NCBI GenBank assembly: GCA_011390465.1
Contig: JAABSH010000008.1
Location: 50,487 to 114,486 of the forward strand
Direction: 5' to 3'
From: Desulfobacteraceae bacterium
Lineage (GTDB): Bacteria > Desulfobacterota > Desulfobacteria > Desulfobacterales > Desulfosalsimonadaceae
DNA: 64,000 bases
The notes beneath the pieces are model-generated. The model was not told the DNA's origin. It saw only the letters and a program-made list of their open reading frames with translations, and searched no databases. A program made the position numbers and the translations under genes. This document shows, one piece after another, positions 25,289 to 33,749 of the stretch (the first letter of the stretch is position 1; every line of letters starts with the position of its first letter).

Positions 25289-25489
25289 TTAGACGACAGT
25301 GACGTTGGCCGCGGCCGGGCCTTTGGGGCCTTGTTCAATGTCAAAAGAAACGCGATCGCCGTCGTTGAGGCTTTTAAAACCGGTTGCGGAGATGGCGGAA
25401 TGATGAACAAATACATCCGGGCCGTCTTCCTGTTCGATAAAACCGAACCCTTTTTGGTCGTTAAACCATTTTACTGTTCCGTTGGTCAT
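25289..25489 (-). CDS. Cold-shock protein (CspA family)
   Basis: A 66-residue single cold-shock domain with both RNP motifs: KGFGFIEQ (RNP1) and DVFVHHSAI (RNP2). It binds single-stranded RNA/DNA and melts mRNA structure. A strong AGGAGGAT site precedes the ATG. The 398 bases upstream hold no gene, which fits a long, structured cold-shock leader on this strand. Confidence 0.95.
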   Translation of the reverse strand: MTNGTVKWFNDQKGFGFIEQEDGPDVFVHHSAISATGFKSLNDGDRVSFDIEQGPKGPAAANVTVV

Positions 25490-25887
25490 GGGGATATCCT
25501 CCTTTCATAGTATTATCAAAATTTAAGACTGGAGGATTGAACAATGGAGATTGTATGAGGCCTTCAGAAAAAAACCGCGCCGCAAATTAAAGGCAGCGCC
25601 TTGTTGAGTACTCGTAAAGTAACACCTTTTAAATTAAAAGCAAGCTGAATATTTAAAATACGTTAACCGTCATTGGGGATGCTGCTCCGGTTTTACCGGA
25701 TATTCATATACATACCAGAGACATGGGCGGCAGATAACCTGCCAAAATGTTTTTTTCAGGGGGGGTAAAAGAACCGCTTCTTCCCCTGAATCAGAAAAAG
25801 CGACACGGTTTTACCGCCTGTTGAATCCTTTGATGTTTTGGTGTAGATCATTTTTATAAATCATATTTTTTATAGTGGAGGCGCTAC
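25490..25887. other. Gene-free stretch, probable cold-shock leader
   Basis: No coding frame is convincing. A hairpin at 25755-25790 (TTCAGGGG with CCCCTGAA) is the main structure. The rest is AT-rich and could contain the promoter and leader of the cold-shock gene (minus strand) and the promoter of the TrmO-like gene (plus strand). Confidence 0.4.
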
Positions 25888-26364
25888 ATGATGGAGTTGA
25901 AACCCATTGGGGTTATTCATTCGCCGTTTCAAAATCGCAACGGAATGCCGATTCAGCCAAGCGGGGCAACCGATGTTGCCGGCACCGTTGAGGTGTTTGA
26001 AGAATACCGGGAAGGGCTGACGGATTTAGACGGGTTTTCCCATATTATCCTGCTGTATCTGTTTCACCGAAGCAAAGGGTTTCAGCTCGAAGTGGTCCCG
26101 TTTATGGATACCCGGCCCAGAGGACTTTTTGCAACCCGGGCCCCCCGGCGTCCGAATCCTGTAGGTATGTCCGTTGTCCGGCTGGAAAAAATCGAAAATT
26201 CAATGCTTTATGTCCGAAATGTGGATATTCTGGATGGCACGCCCCTTCTGGATATCAAACCCTATGTGCCGGAATTTGACAGCCGTGAAAATGCTTTTGC
26301 CGGCTGGATTGAAAAAGCCGGGGCCTCTGCACGCAACCGGCAATCAGACCGAAGGTTTACCTAA
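25888..26364 (+). CDS. TrmO/TsaA family protein 2 (short form)
   Basis: A 158-residue protein with the core TsaA fold: KPIGVIHSPF at the N-terminus, LDGFSHIILLYLFH, RGLFATRAPRRPNPVGMSVVRL, and LDGTPLLDIKPYVPEFD. It lacks the insertion of paralogue 1 and the C-terminal domain of E. coli TrmO. GTGGAGG precedes the start; ATG ATG gives two possible first codons. Short TsaA proteins occur in archaea and anaerobes; tRNA is the assumed substrate. Confidence 0.8.
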   Translation: MMELKPIGVIHSPFQNRNGMPIQPSGATDVAGTVEVFEEYREGLTDLDGFSHIILLYLFHRSKGFQLEVVPFMDTRPRGLFATRAPRRPNPVGMSVVRLEKIENSMLYVRNVDILDGTPLLDIKPYVPEFDSRENAFAGWIEKAGASARNRQSDRRFT

Positions 26365-26368
26365 AAAA

Positions 26369-26477
26369 GTAAGCGTTCACAGGGCACCGCATCTGCTTTG
26401 TTACCGGGCACTTGAAGTACGACAAGTACGTCTTCGTGCCCGGTGCCTCGCATCTGCGGCACCCTGCAAACGCTTAC
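26369..26477. repeat. Large imperfect inverted repeat with GTACGNCAAGTACG apex, copy 1
   Basis: Arms of about 50 bases: GTAAGCGTT, AGGGCACCGC, CCGGGCACTTGAAGTAC on the left answer GTCTTCGTGCCCGG, TGCGGCACCCTGC, AACGCTTAC on the right. The apex is GTACGACAAGTACG at 26417-26430. Copy 2, with a different outer arm, is at 30814-30957. The remaining 26478-26868 shows only the motif at 26770. Confidence 0.75.
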
Positions 26478-26769
26478 AGGCCAGTGGTTTAAGAAAATTT
26501 GAACATTTTGACCCCGTAATATTTTCTGCGGTTAAAACCGTTCCTTTCTGTAAAAAATTGGCGTAGCAGCGCCAGCAGATTTTTACAAAGCCGTCTTCCG
26601 CCTTTTCGATGCTTCCGCTCAATCCCCTTGCCGTGGATTCCCCCGCCAACAGCTGGTATTGCCATTACCATAACCCCGCACACCCATATTTTTCAGAAGC
26701 AGGTTTTTCTCATTGTGAGCGTTCCGCTGTTTCCGGCGATAGAGAATTTCAATGGGTATGCGGTTATAT

Positions 26770-26791
26770 ATTGAAATTATCAATTTTACAT
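26770..26791 (+). promoter_or_regulatory. 22-nt shared operator-like motif, site 1 (yedE)
   Basis: Left part ATTGAAATTATCAAT is a perfect ATTGA/TCAAT palindrome; it runs into TTTACAT. TTTACA as a -35 with TATGAG 17 bases later gives a plausible promoter for yedE. Four other copies align without gaps at 32182, 37746, 43611 and 52470. Confidence 0.6.
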
Positions 26792-26868
26792 ATTTGAAAT
26801 CAAAATGTATGAGTATAAGCTCACAATAAAACAGGATCTTTAACTTTTATCTTGAAAGGCGAAAGACA

Positions 26869-27951
26869 ATGAAAAATCTGTTTGCAACACGATGGGGAAT
26901 CATCGGGGTGGGGGCGTTTATCGGCGTGATGGCGGCCCTGCTTCAGTATTGGGGCAATCCGGGAAACATGGGCATCTGTGTGGCCTGTTTTGTCAGAGAC
27001 ATTACCGGCGCTCTGGGCCTGCACCGGGCCGGAGTGGTTCAGTATCTGCGGCCGGAAATTGTCGGATTTGTGATCGGGGCCTTAACTGCGGCCCTTATTT
27101 TCAGAGAATTCCGGCCCCGGGGCGGTTCAGCCCCCATCATCCGCTTTGTTTTGGGGGCCTTTGCCATGATCGGCGCGCTGATTTTTCTGGGGTGTCCCTG
27201 GCGGGCCATGCTGCGTCTGGCCGGGGGGGACTGGAACGCGGTCCTGGGGCTGACCGGCCTGGTGGCCGGCATCTGGATCGGCACCCGGTTTTTGAAAAAT
27301 GGGTACAACCTGGGGCGCACCCATAAATTTGCGGCTGCCGCGGGCTGGGTCATGCCGGCCCTGATGCTGGGATTTTTCCTGCTGATGCTCTTATCCCCCT
27401 GGCAGGAAGGCGCGGCCCAGAGCGGTGTGTTGTTTTACAGCCTTAAAGGACCGGGGGCCATGCATGCTCCGCTTCTGGTTTCCACCATTGTCGGTCTGAT
27501 CATTGGGTTTATTGCCCAGCGAAGTCGTTTCTGCACCATGGGAGCGTTTCGGGATCTGATCCTTTTCAAACAACCCCATTTATTTTCCGGCGTGATTGCC
27601 CTGACGATCACCGCGTTTATTACCAATGTCATTGTGGGACAATTCCATCCCGGGTTTGAAGGCCAGCCGGTGGCCCACAATCTGCATCTCTGGAACGCGC
27701 TGGGCATGGTGCTGGCAGGCCTTGCCTTTGCCCTTGCCGGCGGATGCCCGGGCCGGCAGCTGTTTCTGTCCGGAGAGGGAGATGCGGATTCGGCAATTTT
27801 TGTGATCGGCATGGTGGCAGGGGCCGCGTTTGCCCATAATTTCGGATTGGCCAGTTCGCCAAACGGGCTCGGGCCCCACGGCATTGCGGCCCTGGTCATC
27901 GGCCTGGCCGTTTGTCTGACCATCGGGTTTACCATGAAACAACAATCATAA
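26869..27951 (+). CDS. yedE: YedE family putative selenium transporter
   Basis: A 360-residue integral membrane protein with about nine helices and two internal YeeE/YedE-like halves. Conserved cysteines in helix contexts are visible: NMGICVACFVRD, IFLGCPWRAM, RSRFCTMGAFRD and AGGCPGRQLF. The family is linked by gene context to selenium metabolism (selD, yedF). Here a YedF-like carrier and a DUF3343 protein follow directly, and selB and tRNA-Sec lie 20 kb downstream, which supports the assignment. Transport of selenite, selenide or a thiosulfate-like ion is inferred, not shown. Confidence 0.88.
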   Translation: MKNLFATRWGIIGVGAFIGVMAALLQYWGNPGNMGICVACFVRDITGALGLHRAGVVQYLRPEIVGFVIGALTAALIFREFRPRGGSAPIIRFVLGAFAMIGALIFLGCPWRAMLRLAGGDWNAVLGLTGLVAGIWIGTRFLKNGYNLGRTHKFAAAAGWVMPALMLGFFLLMLLSPWQEGAAQSGVLFYSLKGPGAMHAPLLVSTIVGLIIGFIAQRSRFCTMGAFRDLILFKQPHLFSGVIALTITAFITNVIVGQFHPGFEGQPVAHNLHLWNALGMVLAGLAFALAGGCPGRQLFLSGEGDADSAIFVIGMVAGAAFAHNFGLASSPNGLGPHGIAALVIGLAVCLTIGFTMKQQS

Positions 27952-27962
27952 GGAGACGGATA

Positions 27963-28193
27963 ATGAAAACAACCAATGACACGACGGTTGATGCCCGGGG
28001 GCTTTCCTGCCCGCAACCGGTTTTAATGGCGCTGGATACCCTCAAACGCACCACTGCATCTGAAATTAAGGTGCTGGTGGATACGGAAGCTTCCAAAGAA
28101 AATGTCAGCCGGGCGGTGGCCAGTCAGGGATGGGAAGTAATCCGTATTACGCAGAACGATGAAACCTATCAGCTGGATATTTGCAGGAAATAA
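27963..28193 (+). CDS. TusA/YedF-like sulfur or selenium carrier
   Basis: 76 residues from the ATG at 27963, with AAGGAGA upstream. The TusA fold has the conserved DARGLSCPQPVL motif, whose Cys carries persulfide or perselenide, followed by the LVDTEASKENVSRAVASQGW core. Full-length YedF has a second DsrE-like domain; here only the TusA half exists, and the next gene may supply the partner function. It lies 11 bases from yedE and one base before the DUF3343 gene, in a tight operon. Confidence 0.85.
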   Translation: MKTTNDTTVDARGLSCPQPVLMALDTLKRTTASEIKVLVDTEASKENVSRAVASQGWEVIRITQNDETYQLDICRK

Positions 28194-28194
28194 T

Positions 28195-28743
28195 ATGGGG
28201 TTTTTTTCACTTTTTAAAAAAAAGAATGCCGAACTGGCAACGTCGGTGGCGGATCGGGGCATACTGGTCTTTGAAAATACCAGCGAGGTGATTCGGGCTG
28301 AAACCCTTCTCAAAAAAGGCCCCTGGCGGATTCGGGTCATGGGGCCGCCGCCGGAAATCCGCACCGGATGTGATCTGGTGATTGAGTTTCCGCTGATTGA
28401 ATGGCTGGAAATCTTACGCCTTCTGGAGGCGGAAAAAATTTCCCCGCTTGAAGTGGTGCCGGTTTCCGGGCCCCTGCTTGATCCGGTGAGTATTTTTTTC
28501 ACCAAAGACTTTGGCCGGTTTTTAATGGTCCGGGCCGCCAACATGAAAATCACGGTCGAGAAAGAAACCCGGACCGTAGTAAACATTTCCGGCGGCGGGT
28601 GTCCGGATGTGCCGTATCTGGCAGCGGAAATGATCGGCAAATCCCTTGATGAGGCGCCGGCTCCGCGAACTATCGGCCATACCCTGTGCGGATATGCGCT
28701 TCAACTGGCATATGAGGAGATCACAAAACAATGTTTGCCATAA
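28195..28743 (+). CDS. DUF3343 putative Se/S carrier-like protein
   Basis: 182 residues from the ATG at 28195. Residues 20-90 match DUF3343 (GILVFENTSEVIRAETLLKKG, GPPPEIRTGCDLVIEFP). The C-terminal part has GGGCPDVPYLAAEMIGKSL, with a lone conserved Cys suited to carry selenium or sulfur. DUF3343 proteins cluster with YedF and selenium donor genes. The C-terminal 80 residues are longer than the minimal family. The gene overlaps the next one by 13 bases, implying coupling. Confidence 0.75.
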   Translation: MGFFSLFKKKNAELATSVADRGILVFENTSEVIRAETLLKKGPWRIRVMGPPPEIRTGCDLVIEFPLIEWLEILRLLEAEKISPLEVVPVSGPLLDPVSIFFTKDFGRFLMVRAANMKITVEKETRTVVNISGGGCPDVPYLAAEMIGKSLDEAPAPRTIGHTLCGYALQLAYEEITKQCLP

Positions 28744-29621
28744 TCGGCACGGTTCCGGATGAAAAATTTCCCCTGACCTGCGGGTCAATATCCCTGTCCG
28801 GCACCAATTTAATTGTGGACGGCCAGTCAGGGGATCGCCGGAAAGTGGACATTAATCGGGGAACCCCGGCCCTGCTGGCCACGGCCTTTAAGGTGTGTGA
28901 ATATTTCGGGGCGCCCCCGCCCGTTGCCTATCTTATCGGGGATATCGGCACAGGCGCCGGCAGCCGCAAACTCTATGCCCACCTGGAAAAAGATCTGCCT
29001 GACGCCAGGTTTTCCGGCCTGACGTTTCATTATATCCAGCCGGATGTGGACTGGCATAACCGGGTGCTGTTTGCGGTAAACGACATGGCCGAGCGCCCGC
29101 TCATGATTGCCGATGCCGGGTTTATGTATGCGGCCAAAATGAGCGGCCAGGCGGAAACCTACGATCTTTTCACCCCGGATATCGGGGAACTGGCATTTCT
29201 GGCCGATGACACCGCGCCTCATCCGTTTTACACCCGGGGATTTATTTTTCACGAAGAAAACCGGGTGCCGGAATTGATTGCCCGGGCCTACCAGCACGGG
29301 AACGCGGCCCGGTATCTGATGGTCAAAGGCGAAATTGACAGACTGGCGGATGCCGGCGGTGTTTTGAAATCCATAAAAGAACCGTCAGTGCCGGCCCTGG
29401 AAGCCATCGGCGGCACCGGGGATATCCTCACCGGCCTGGTTGCGGCCCTTGCCGGGATTGGGAAAGACATTCCGTCCGCCTGTATTTCCGCTGCTGTTAT
29501 CAGCCGCCTGGCCGGAGAACTGGCGGCTCCTGATCCCGGCACACAGGTCATGGACATTATCCAAAAGATTCCGGAAAGCCTGAAAGCCTTCTATGCGCGT
29601 CACCATTTACCGTTTGAATAA
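28731..29621 (+). CDS. NAD(P)HX dehydratase-like (YjeF C-terminal fold) protein
   Basis: A 296-residue ribokinase-like protein with the GGTGDILTGLVAALAG motif at about residue 225, typical of NAD(P)HX dehydratase, and DLFTPDIGELAFLA and KGEIDRLADAGG substrate-site stretches. The canonical N-terminal epimerase half (YjeF-N) is missing. In this setting, the last gene of the yedE-yedF-DUF3343 operon, it may have been recruited for selenium metabolism. ADP-dependent NAD(P)HX repair is the default family function. Confidence 0.68.
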   Translation: MFAIIGTVPDEKFPLTCGSISLSGTNLIVDGQSGDRRKVDINRGTPALLATAFKVCEYFGAPPPVAYLIGDIGTGAGSRKLYAHLEKDLPDARFSGLTFHYIQPDVDWHNRVLFAVNDMAERPLMIADAGFMYAAKMSGQAETYDLFTPDIGELAFLADDTAPHPFYTRGFIFHEENRVPELIARAYQHGNAARYLMVKGEIDRLADAGGVLKSIKEPSVPALEAIGGTGDILTGLVAALAGIGKDIPSACISAAVISRLAGELAAPDPGTQVMDIIQKIPESLKAFYARHHLPFE

Positions 29622-29654
29622 TTACCAAATTTTAATGAAAGGAGTTGCGATAAA

Positions 29655-30809
29655 ATGATTCGGAAAATTTTATTTTTAATGTTTTTAGTGGTTTTAATCC
29701 CGCAAGGGGCATACTCTCTTGAGGTTTACCGGGACGGCGACAAATCCCTGAACGTCGGTTTCTGGGGTCAGGTCTGGTATCAGTATGTGGACAATATCGA
29801 CCGGGACAAAGACGGAAAGTGGGATGACGATCTTCATGATTTTATGGCCCGGCGGGCGTATCTGAGCGTGTCCGGCACCATGACCCCGAAATTGAGTTTT
29901 TTCCTGCATTATGCCGGGGACCGCATTGGTCAGGAAGGACTGGACAATTCATCTCTGGGGCTGGGTTCCGGCATGGCCCTGCGGGACGGGTGGGTCAACT
30001 ACAAAGTGCTGGGCAATGATTTCATGATCCAGGCAGGCCGCATGTATGTACCGTTTACCCGCAACTACGGCACCACCTCCACCAAATCCCTGCTTACCAC
30101 GGAGCTGGACTGGGGCCAGGGCGGCCTTCGCAGCGGCATTTTATATCCCCAGAAAGTGGGCCGGGACGACAGTGTCACCCTGTGGGGAAATATTTTCGAA
30201 GATAAACTCCAGTACCGGTTTATGGTGGGGGAGGGGGTGGAAAGCAGTGCCATGAACCCGGACGACCGGCTGCGGTTTGCCGGCCGGCTCAGCTTTAACC
30301 TGTTTGATACGGAAACCGGATGGTTCAACGCCGGCACCTATCTGGAAAAAAAGAAAATTCTGGCCATCGGCGGCGGGTTTGATTTTCAGCCGGATCTTGT
30401 CCCGGATTCTGCCATGGACGGGGCCAAACGCAATTACGAGGCCTATACCGCGGACGTGCACCTGGATGTGCCCCTGGAATCCTGCGCCATTACGGCGGAA
30501 CTCGCCTGGATAACCCTTCGGAACGTTGTCAACACCGTGACCTGGTCCGGACTGAGTGCCGGCACGGACGGGGACATTTACACGGCCAAGGCCGGCGTCC
30601 TTTTAGCAGGCAACATCCAGCCATTTGTCCATTATGAACTTATCGCACCGGATGCGGACAACACCGACGACACTACGGTTTACGGCGTGGGCTGCAATTA
30701 TTACCTCAAGGGCCCGGCCAACAAGCTGACCCTGGAATATTCGAATGTGGATGATGACAATGATATCTCCGTCGACATTCTCACCCTTCAGGCGGCCTTT
30801 GGATTTTAA
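29655..30809 (+). CDS. extI: Outer-membrane porin, ExtI-like (selenite/tellurite-associated)
   Basis: A 384-residue barrel with a signal peptide ending near AYS. An N-terminal FWGQVWYQYVDNIDRDKDGKW stretch includes an acidic loop. There are many alternating strands (SFFLHYAGDRI, MIQAGRMYVPFTRNYG, GWFNAGTYL) and a final phenylalanine (LQAAFGF). It resembles phosphate-selective porins and, from memory, those named ExtI in selenite/tellurite reduction clusters. The yedE selenium genes immediately upstream and an ExtH-like multi-rhodanese lipoprotein in the same region support an oxyanion pore. The ExtI name is from recall and needs a profile search. Confidence 0.65.
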   Translation: MIRKILFLMFLVVLIPQGAYSLEVYRDGDKSLNVGFWGQVWYQYVDNIDRDKDGKWDDDLHDFMARRAYLSVSGTMTPKLSFFLHYAGDRIGQEGLDNSSLGLGSGMALRDGWVNYKVLGNDFMIQAGRMYVPFTRNYGTTSTKSLLTTELDWGQGGLRSGILYPQKVGRDDSVTLWGNIFEDKLQYRFMVGEGVESSAMNPDDRLRFAGRLSFNLFDTETGWFNAGTYLEKKKILAIGGGFDFQPDLVPDSAMDGAKRNYEAYTADVHLDVPLESCAITAELAWITLRNVVNTVTWSGLSAGTDGDIYTAKAGVLLAGNIQPFVHYELIAPDADNTDDTTVYGVGCNYYLKGPANKLTLEYSNVDDDNDISVDILTLQAAFGF

Positions 30810-30813
30810 GGAT

Positions 30814-30957
30814 TGACGGCTTCGTAAAAAGTCCAAATTCTTTGTTTCGCTGCATCCCCAGCTGCTTCAACGTACGCCAAGTACGCTTCATTGCTGGGGA
30901 TTTGCGCGCCTCAAATTTGAACTTTTGTACTTTGCCGTCTAAATTTGACTTTTTATG
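30814..30957. repeat. Large inverted repeat with GTACGCCAAGTACG apex, copy 2
   Basis: Outer arms CGTAAAAAGTCCAAATT (about 30823-30839) and AAATTTGACTTTTTA (to 30955). Inner arms GCATCCCCAGCTGCTTCAACG and CGCTTCATTGCTGGGGATTT meet at GTACGCCAAGTACG (30872-30885). The outer TAAAAAGTC end recurs at 58373, where another inverted repeat sits. Confidence 0.75.
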
Positions 30958-30968
30958 GTTGTATCAGG

Positions 30969-31223
30969 ATGGACGGGCAAATGAAAAAAAATTCGGCTCA
31001 GGAGATCACCGCTGAAATGACGGTTCTGGACATTGTCGGCAACCACCGGGAGACGGAAGCGGTATTCAAACGCTATGATGCCGTTGCCGGAGAATGTATC
31101 TGTTGCAATGCCCTGTTTGAAAGTTTAAAACAGGTATCAGAACGATATGCCATTGATATGAAGGCCCTGGTGAAAGATCTGAACGCTGCTATTGCAGAAA
31201 GCGCCAAAGAAATCACTTCTTGA
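30969..31223 (+). CDS. DUF1858 domain protein
   Basis: 84 residues from the ATG at 30969; an ATG at 30981 is equally possible. The DUF1858 pattern is clear: ITAEMTVLDIV, then ETEAVFKRYD, a CICC cysteine pair (GECICCNALFESL) and IDMKALVKDLNAAI. Such small domains occur free or fused to hybrid-cluster or molybdopterin-type proteins in anaerobes and may sense or bind a metal or redox ligand through the cysteines. It starts 12 bases after a large inverted repeat and stands alone. Confidence 0.8.
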   Translation: MDGQMKKNSAQEITAEMTVLDIVGNHRETEAVFKRYDAVAGECICCNALFESLKQVSERYAIDMKALVKDLNAAIAESAKEITS

Positions 31224-31276
31224 TCCAGCCGAAAACCATGCGCCTCAGCCGGTCCTAAAAGGGATCGGCTGAGCGT

Positions 31277-32152
31277 TCAAATTTTATGGGACGCATAATA
31301 CTGCCGGTATATCTGGACCGTGTCCGGCCGTCTCATAAGACGGCGAAACAGGAAAATGGCGACATTTATGATCACCCATGCGGCATTTTTATTGCCGATC
31401 TTTTCCCATCGTCGGGTGGATGCCAGGGCGTTGCCAAAAAGGTAGGTGCGACGTCCCAGCCGGTGCAGCCGGATGGAAAATTCCACATCTTCCATGATGG
31501 GCATAACCGGAAACAGGTTATGGGCAACAACCGGAACGCGGCGGAAAAACTGCACCTGATCCCCGAAGCTGATTTTGAAAAACGCGGCCCGGAAATCATT
31601 GGCCCGTTCGATGAACCGGTACCGGTGAGAGGAACTGTCAAACCGGCTGCCGACAGCCCCGCCGATGATGTCCGGACAGCGGTTCAATACTTCCATTAAT
31701 CGGTCAATCTCGCTTCCCGGCAGAAGGGTATCTGCGTGAACCACTGCCACCGCGTCCCCGATGGCGGCGTCAATGCCTGCCTTGATCTGGCCGCCGCGGC
31801 CGCCGCCATTTTCAATGGGCCGGTCATGGATCAATACCCGGGCGCCGGTTTGTTGCGCCAGCGATTGCGTCCGGTCATCAGATGCGGCGTCCACCACGAT
31901 AACCTCGCATACATGGGGATTACCGACAACGGACCGGATGCAGCGTTCAATGCAAGATTCTTCATTCCGGGTGGGAATCACAATGGACAGTGTCCGGCAA
32001 GGGACAGTGTGCAGCGGTTTGTGATGGGAAAGCCATGACCCTGCCGTATTCCAGGCCGACAGAAACAAAAACGGTATCCGGACAATCACTTGCCCCCATA
32101 CCGGAAAGCCCCGGCCAATGGTTTTGATGGCGGAATCAGGTTTTTTTTTCAT
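31277..32152 (-). CDS. Family 2 glycosyltransferase (TIGR04283-like)
   Basis: A 291-residue GT-A enzyme: LSIVIPTRNEESCIERCI start, IVVDAASDDRTQ, GRGGQIKAGIDAA, VVHADTLLP, GDQVQFFRR, and IMEDVEFSIRLHRLGR followed by STRRWEKIG. These last motifs match the TIGR04283 group named for arsenosugar biosynthesis. There is a membrane-like stretch near the N-terminus (VIVRIPFLFLSAW) and one near the C-terminus. A copy of the 22-nt motif lies 30 bases upstream, pointing at this gene. The arsenosugar role is not supported by neighbours, since no ArsM or ArsS is seen. Confidence 0.75.
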   Translation of the reverse strand: MKKKPDSAIKTIGRGFPVWGQVIVRIPFLFLSAWNTAGSWLSHHKPLHTVPCRTLSIVIPTRNEESCIERCIRSVVGNPHVCEVIVVDAASDDRTQSLAQQTGARVLIHDRPIENGGGRGGQIKAGIDAAIGDAVAVVHADTLLPGSEIDRLMEVLNRCPDIIGGAVGSRFDSSSHRYRFIERANDFRAAFFKISFGDQVQFFRRVPVVAHNLFPVMPIMEDVEFSIRLHRLGRRTYLFGNALASTRRWEKIGNKNAAWVIINVAIFLFRRLMRRPDTVQIYRQYYASHKI

Positions 32153-32181
32153 GGGAAAAACCCTGTCACGCTGAGCATCAT

Positions 32182-32203
32182 ATGTCCAATTGATAATATC
32201 TAT
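32182..32203 (-). promoter_or_regulatory. 22-nt shared operator-like motif, site 2
   Basis: On the gene-directed (minus) strand it reads ATAGATATTATCAATTGGAC then AT. ATAGATATTATCAAT is a near palindrome. TTGGACA could serve as a -35 for the glycosyltransferase. Downstream, CGTGACAG is also shared with site 4. Confidence 0.6.
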
Positions 32204-32290
32204 TCTTTATTTCCTTTTTATTAATTTTTTCAATCATCGTTATTTGGGTTTGTTCTGAAAAAAAATTCCGGTATTGATGGTTCAGGAATT

Positions 32291-32328
32291 TAAAATCCGC
32301 GTCATCCGTGTAATCCGTGTCTGAAAAT
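32291..32328. repeat. Decayed solo copy of the GxxExxY-type repeat
   Basis: AAAATCCGCGTCATCCGTGT then AATCCGTGTCTG resembles the opposing unit at 8747-8785 with scrambled order. No GxxExxY gene is beside it. Confidence 0.6.
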
Positions 32329-32366
32329 AAATAAATCTGGATTTTATCGGGACACAAATCATAACC

Positions 32367-33749
32367 ATGGCGATACCAGAAAATATCCGCGGCAATCAAT
32401 GGATGTACATGGGGATTCCGTGTGCGGTTTTCATTGCCTATACCATGATCTTTTCCCTTGACGATCTGCGCACCGCGGTTCCGGAGTGGATCGGGTTGTC
32501 CGCTTTGATAATATCACTTCTTGCGGTTTCCGTTTTCGGCATCCGCGACAAGACGGTTGCCTGGTCTTTGGGTTTTATTATCACCGTGGGCGCAATTTTC
32601 AGAGGGATGTTTTTGCTGCGCCCGGCAGAACTTTCAGACGATATTTACCGGTATGTGTTTGACGGACAGATGCTGCTTTCCGGGCACAATCCCTACACCG
32701 CCGCTCCCATGGACACCCTGACCACTCACCCGGCTCTTTCAAGTCTGGCGGCCCTGGTAAATCACGGGGACCTGCCCACCATTTATCCGCCGGCCGCCCA
32801 GTTTGTGTTTGCTGCCGGTGCGGTTGCCGGCGGTGTTTTCGGCATAAAGCTGGTGCTGGTGGTGCTGGATCTTCTGTTGTGCGTGGTGATGGCGCAAGTG
32901 CTCAAACGTCTCAATCGTCCGCGTTCCTTCCTTATCCTTTATGCATGGCATCCTCTGCCGATATTGGAAATTAGCGGCTCCGGACATGTTGACGGCGCTT
33001 CTATGCTGTTCTTGTTTACAGCGCTGCTCTTTTTAACATCAGACTTTCCCAACCATCAGACGCCGGAAGGTCAGGTGTCTCGGTTTGCCGGATGGACAGC
33101 CGGTATTTTTCTGGCCGCCGCCATGTTGACCAAATGGCTGCCGTTGATCTTTTTTCCCGGTGTTTTGATATTGGCCGGGTCAGTTCAACGCAAGCAAATT
33201 GCCCTGGCTTTTTTGCTCAGCACGCTGGTCATGATCGGCGTTTTCTGGCCAGCTGTTCAAAACGGGTTTCACACCCTTTTTGTTTATGCCGCCAACTGGG
33301 AATTTTCCGGGTTTGCCTTCCGCACGCTTCGTGATGGACTATCATCCGGCAAGGCCGCGCGGCTCATACTGGCGGGTGCTTTTTCAACGATTGCCGGCGT
33401 TATTTATTTCCGGTGTTACCGGGTTATGGGCGGTATAAAGAATAAACAGATTCTGTCCTTTCAATCATTTTATATGATATCTGTCGCGTTTTTGCTGTTA
33501 ACCCCCACCCTGCATCCATGGTATGCCCTGTATCTGGCGGCATTTCTGCCGTTTGCCCCGGGTCCTGCCGGGCTGGTGCTGTCATGGTCCGTCTTTCTGG
33601 GGTACCGGGTGGTCATTGGATATGCCGTAACCGGCCAGTGGGTGGAAAACGACCTGATGCCGGCGCTGATCATCGCCGGTCCGGCCGCGGCCTTTATGGC
33701 ATGGGTTTTTTTATCCGGTTCCATTCTTCCGTCCCGCCTTCGAAATTGA
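32367..33749 (+). CDS. Polyprenol-phosphate-mannose-type membrane glycosyltransferase (GT87-like)
   Basis: A 460-residue protein with about 10-12 membrane helices. A large first extracytoplasmic loop contains the GT-C signature ELSDDIYRYVFDGQMLLSGHNPY. Later LTKWLPLIFFPG and TPTLHPWYALYLAAFLPF are typical of the DUF2029/GT87 mannosyltransferase group, which uses lipid-linked sugars on the outer face of the membrane. It is divergent from the family 2 glycosyltransferase across a 214-base gap. Its 3' end overlaps the convergent rhodanese gene by 56 bases. Confidence 0.75.
   Translation: MAIPENIRGNQWMYMGIPCAVFIAYTMIFSLDDLRTAVPEWIGLSALIISLLAVSVFGIRDKTVAWSLGFIITVGAIFRGMFLLRPAELSDDIYRYVFDGQMLLSGHNPYTAAPMDTLTTHPALSSLAALVNHGDLPTIYPPAAQFVFAAGAVAGGVFGIKLVLVVLDLLLCVVMAQVLKRLNRPRSFLILYAWHPLPILEISGSGHVDGASMLFLFTALLFLTSDFPNHQTPEGQVSRFAGWTAGIFLAAAMLTKWLPLIFFPGVLILAGSVQRKQIALAFLLSTLVMIGVFWPAVQNGFHTLFVYAANWEFSGFAFRTLRDGLSSGKAARLILAGAFSTIAGVIYFRCYRVMGGIKNKQILSFQSFYMISVAFLLLTPTLHPWYALYLAAFLPFAPGPAGLVLSWSVFLGYRVVIGYAVTGQWVENDLMPALIIAGPAAAFMAWVFLSGSILPSRLRN

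Noticed and set aside
31277..32152. Arsenosugar biosynthesis locus
   Set aside because: The glycosyltransferase resembles TIGR04283, but no arsenic methyltransferase or ArsS-type radical SAM gene is nearby, so the pathway call is not supported.
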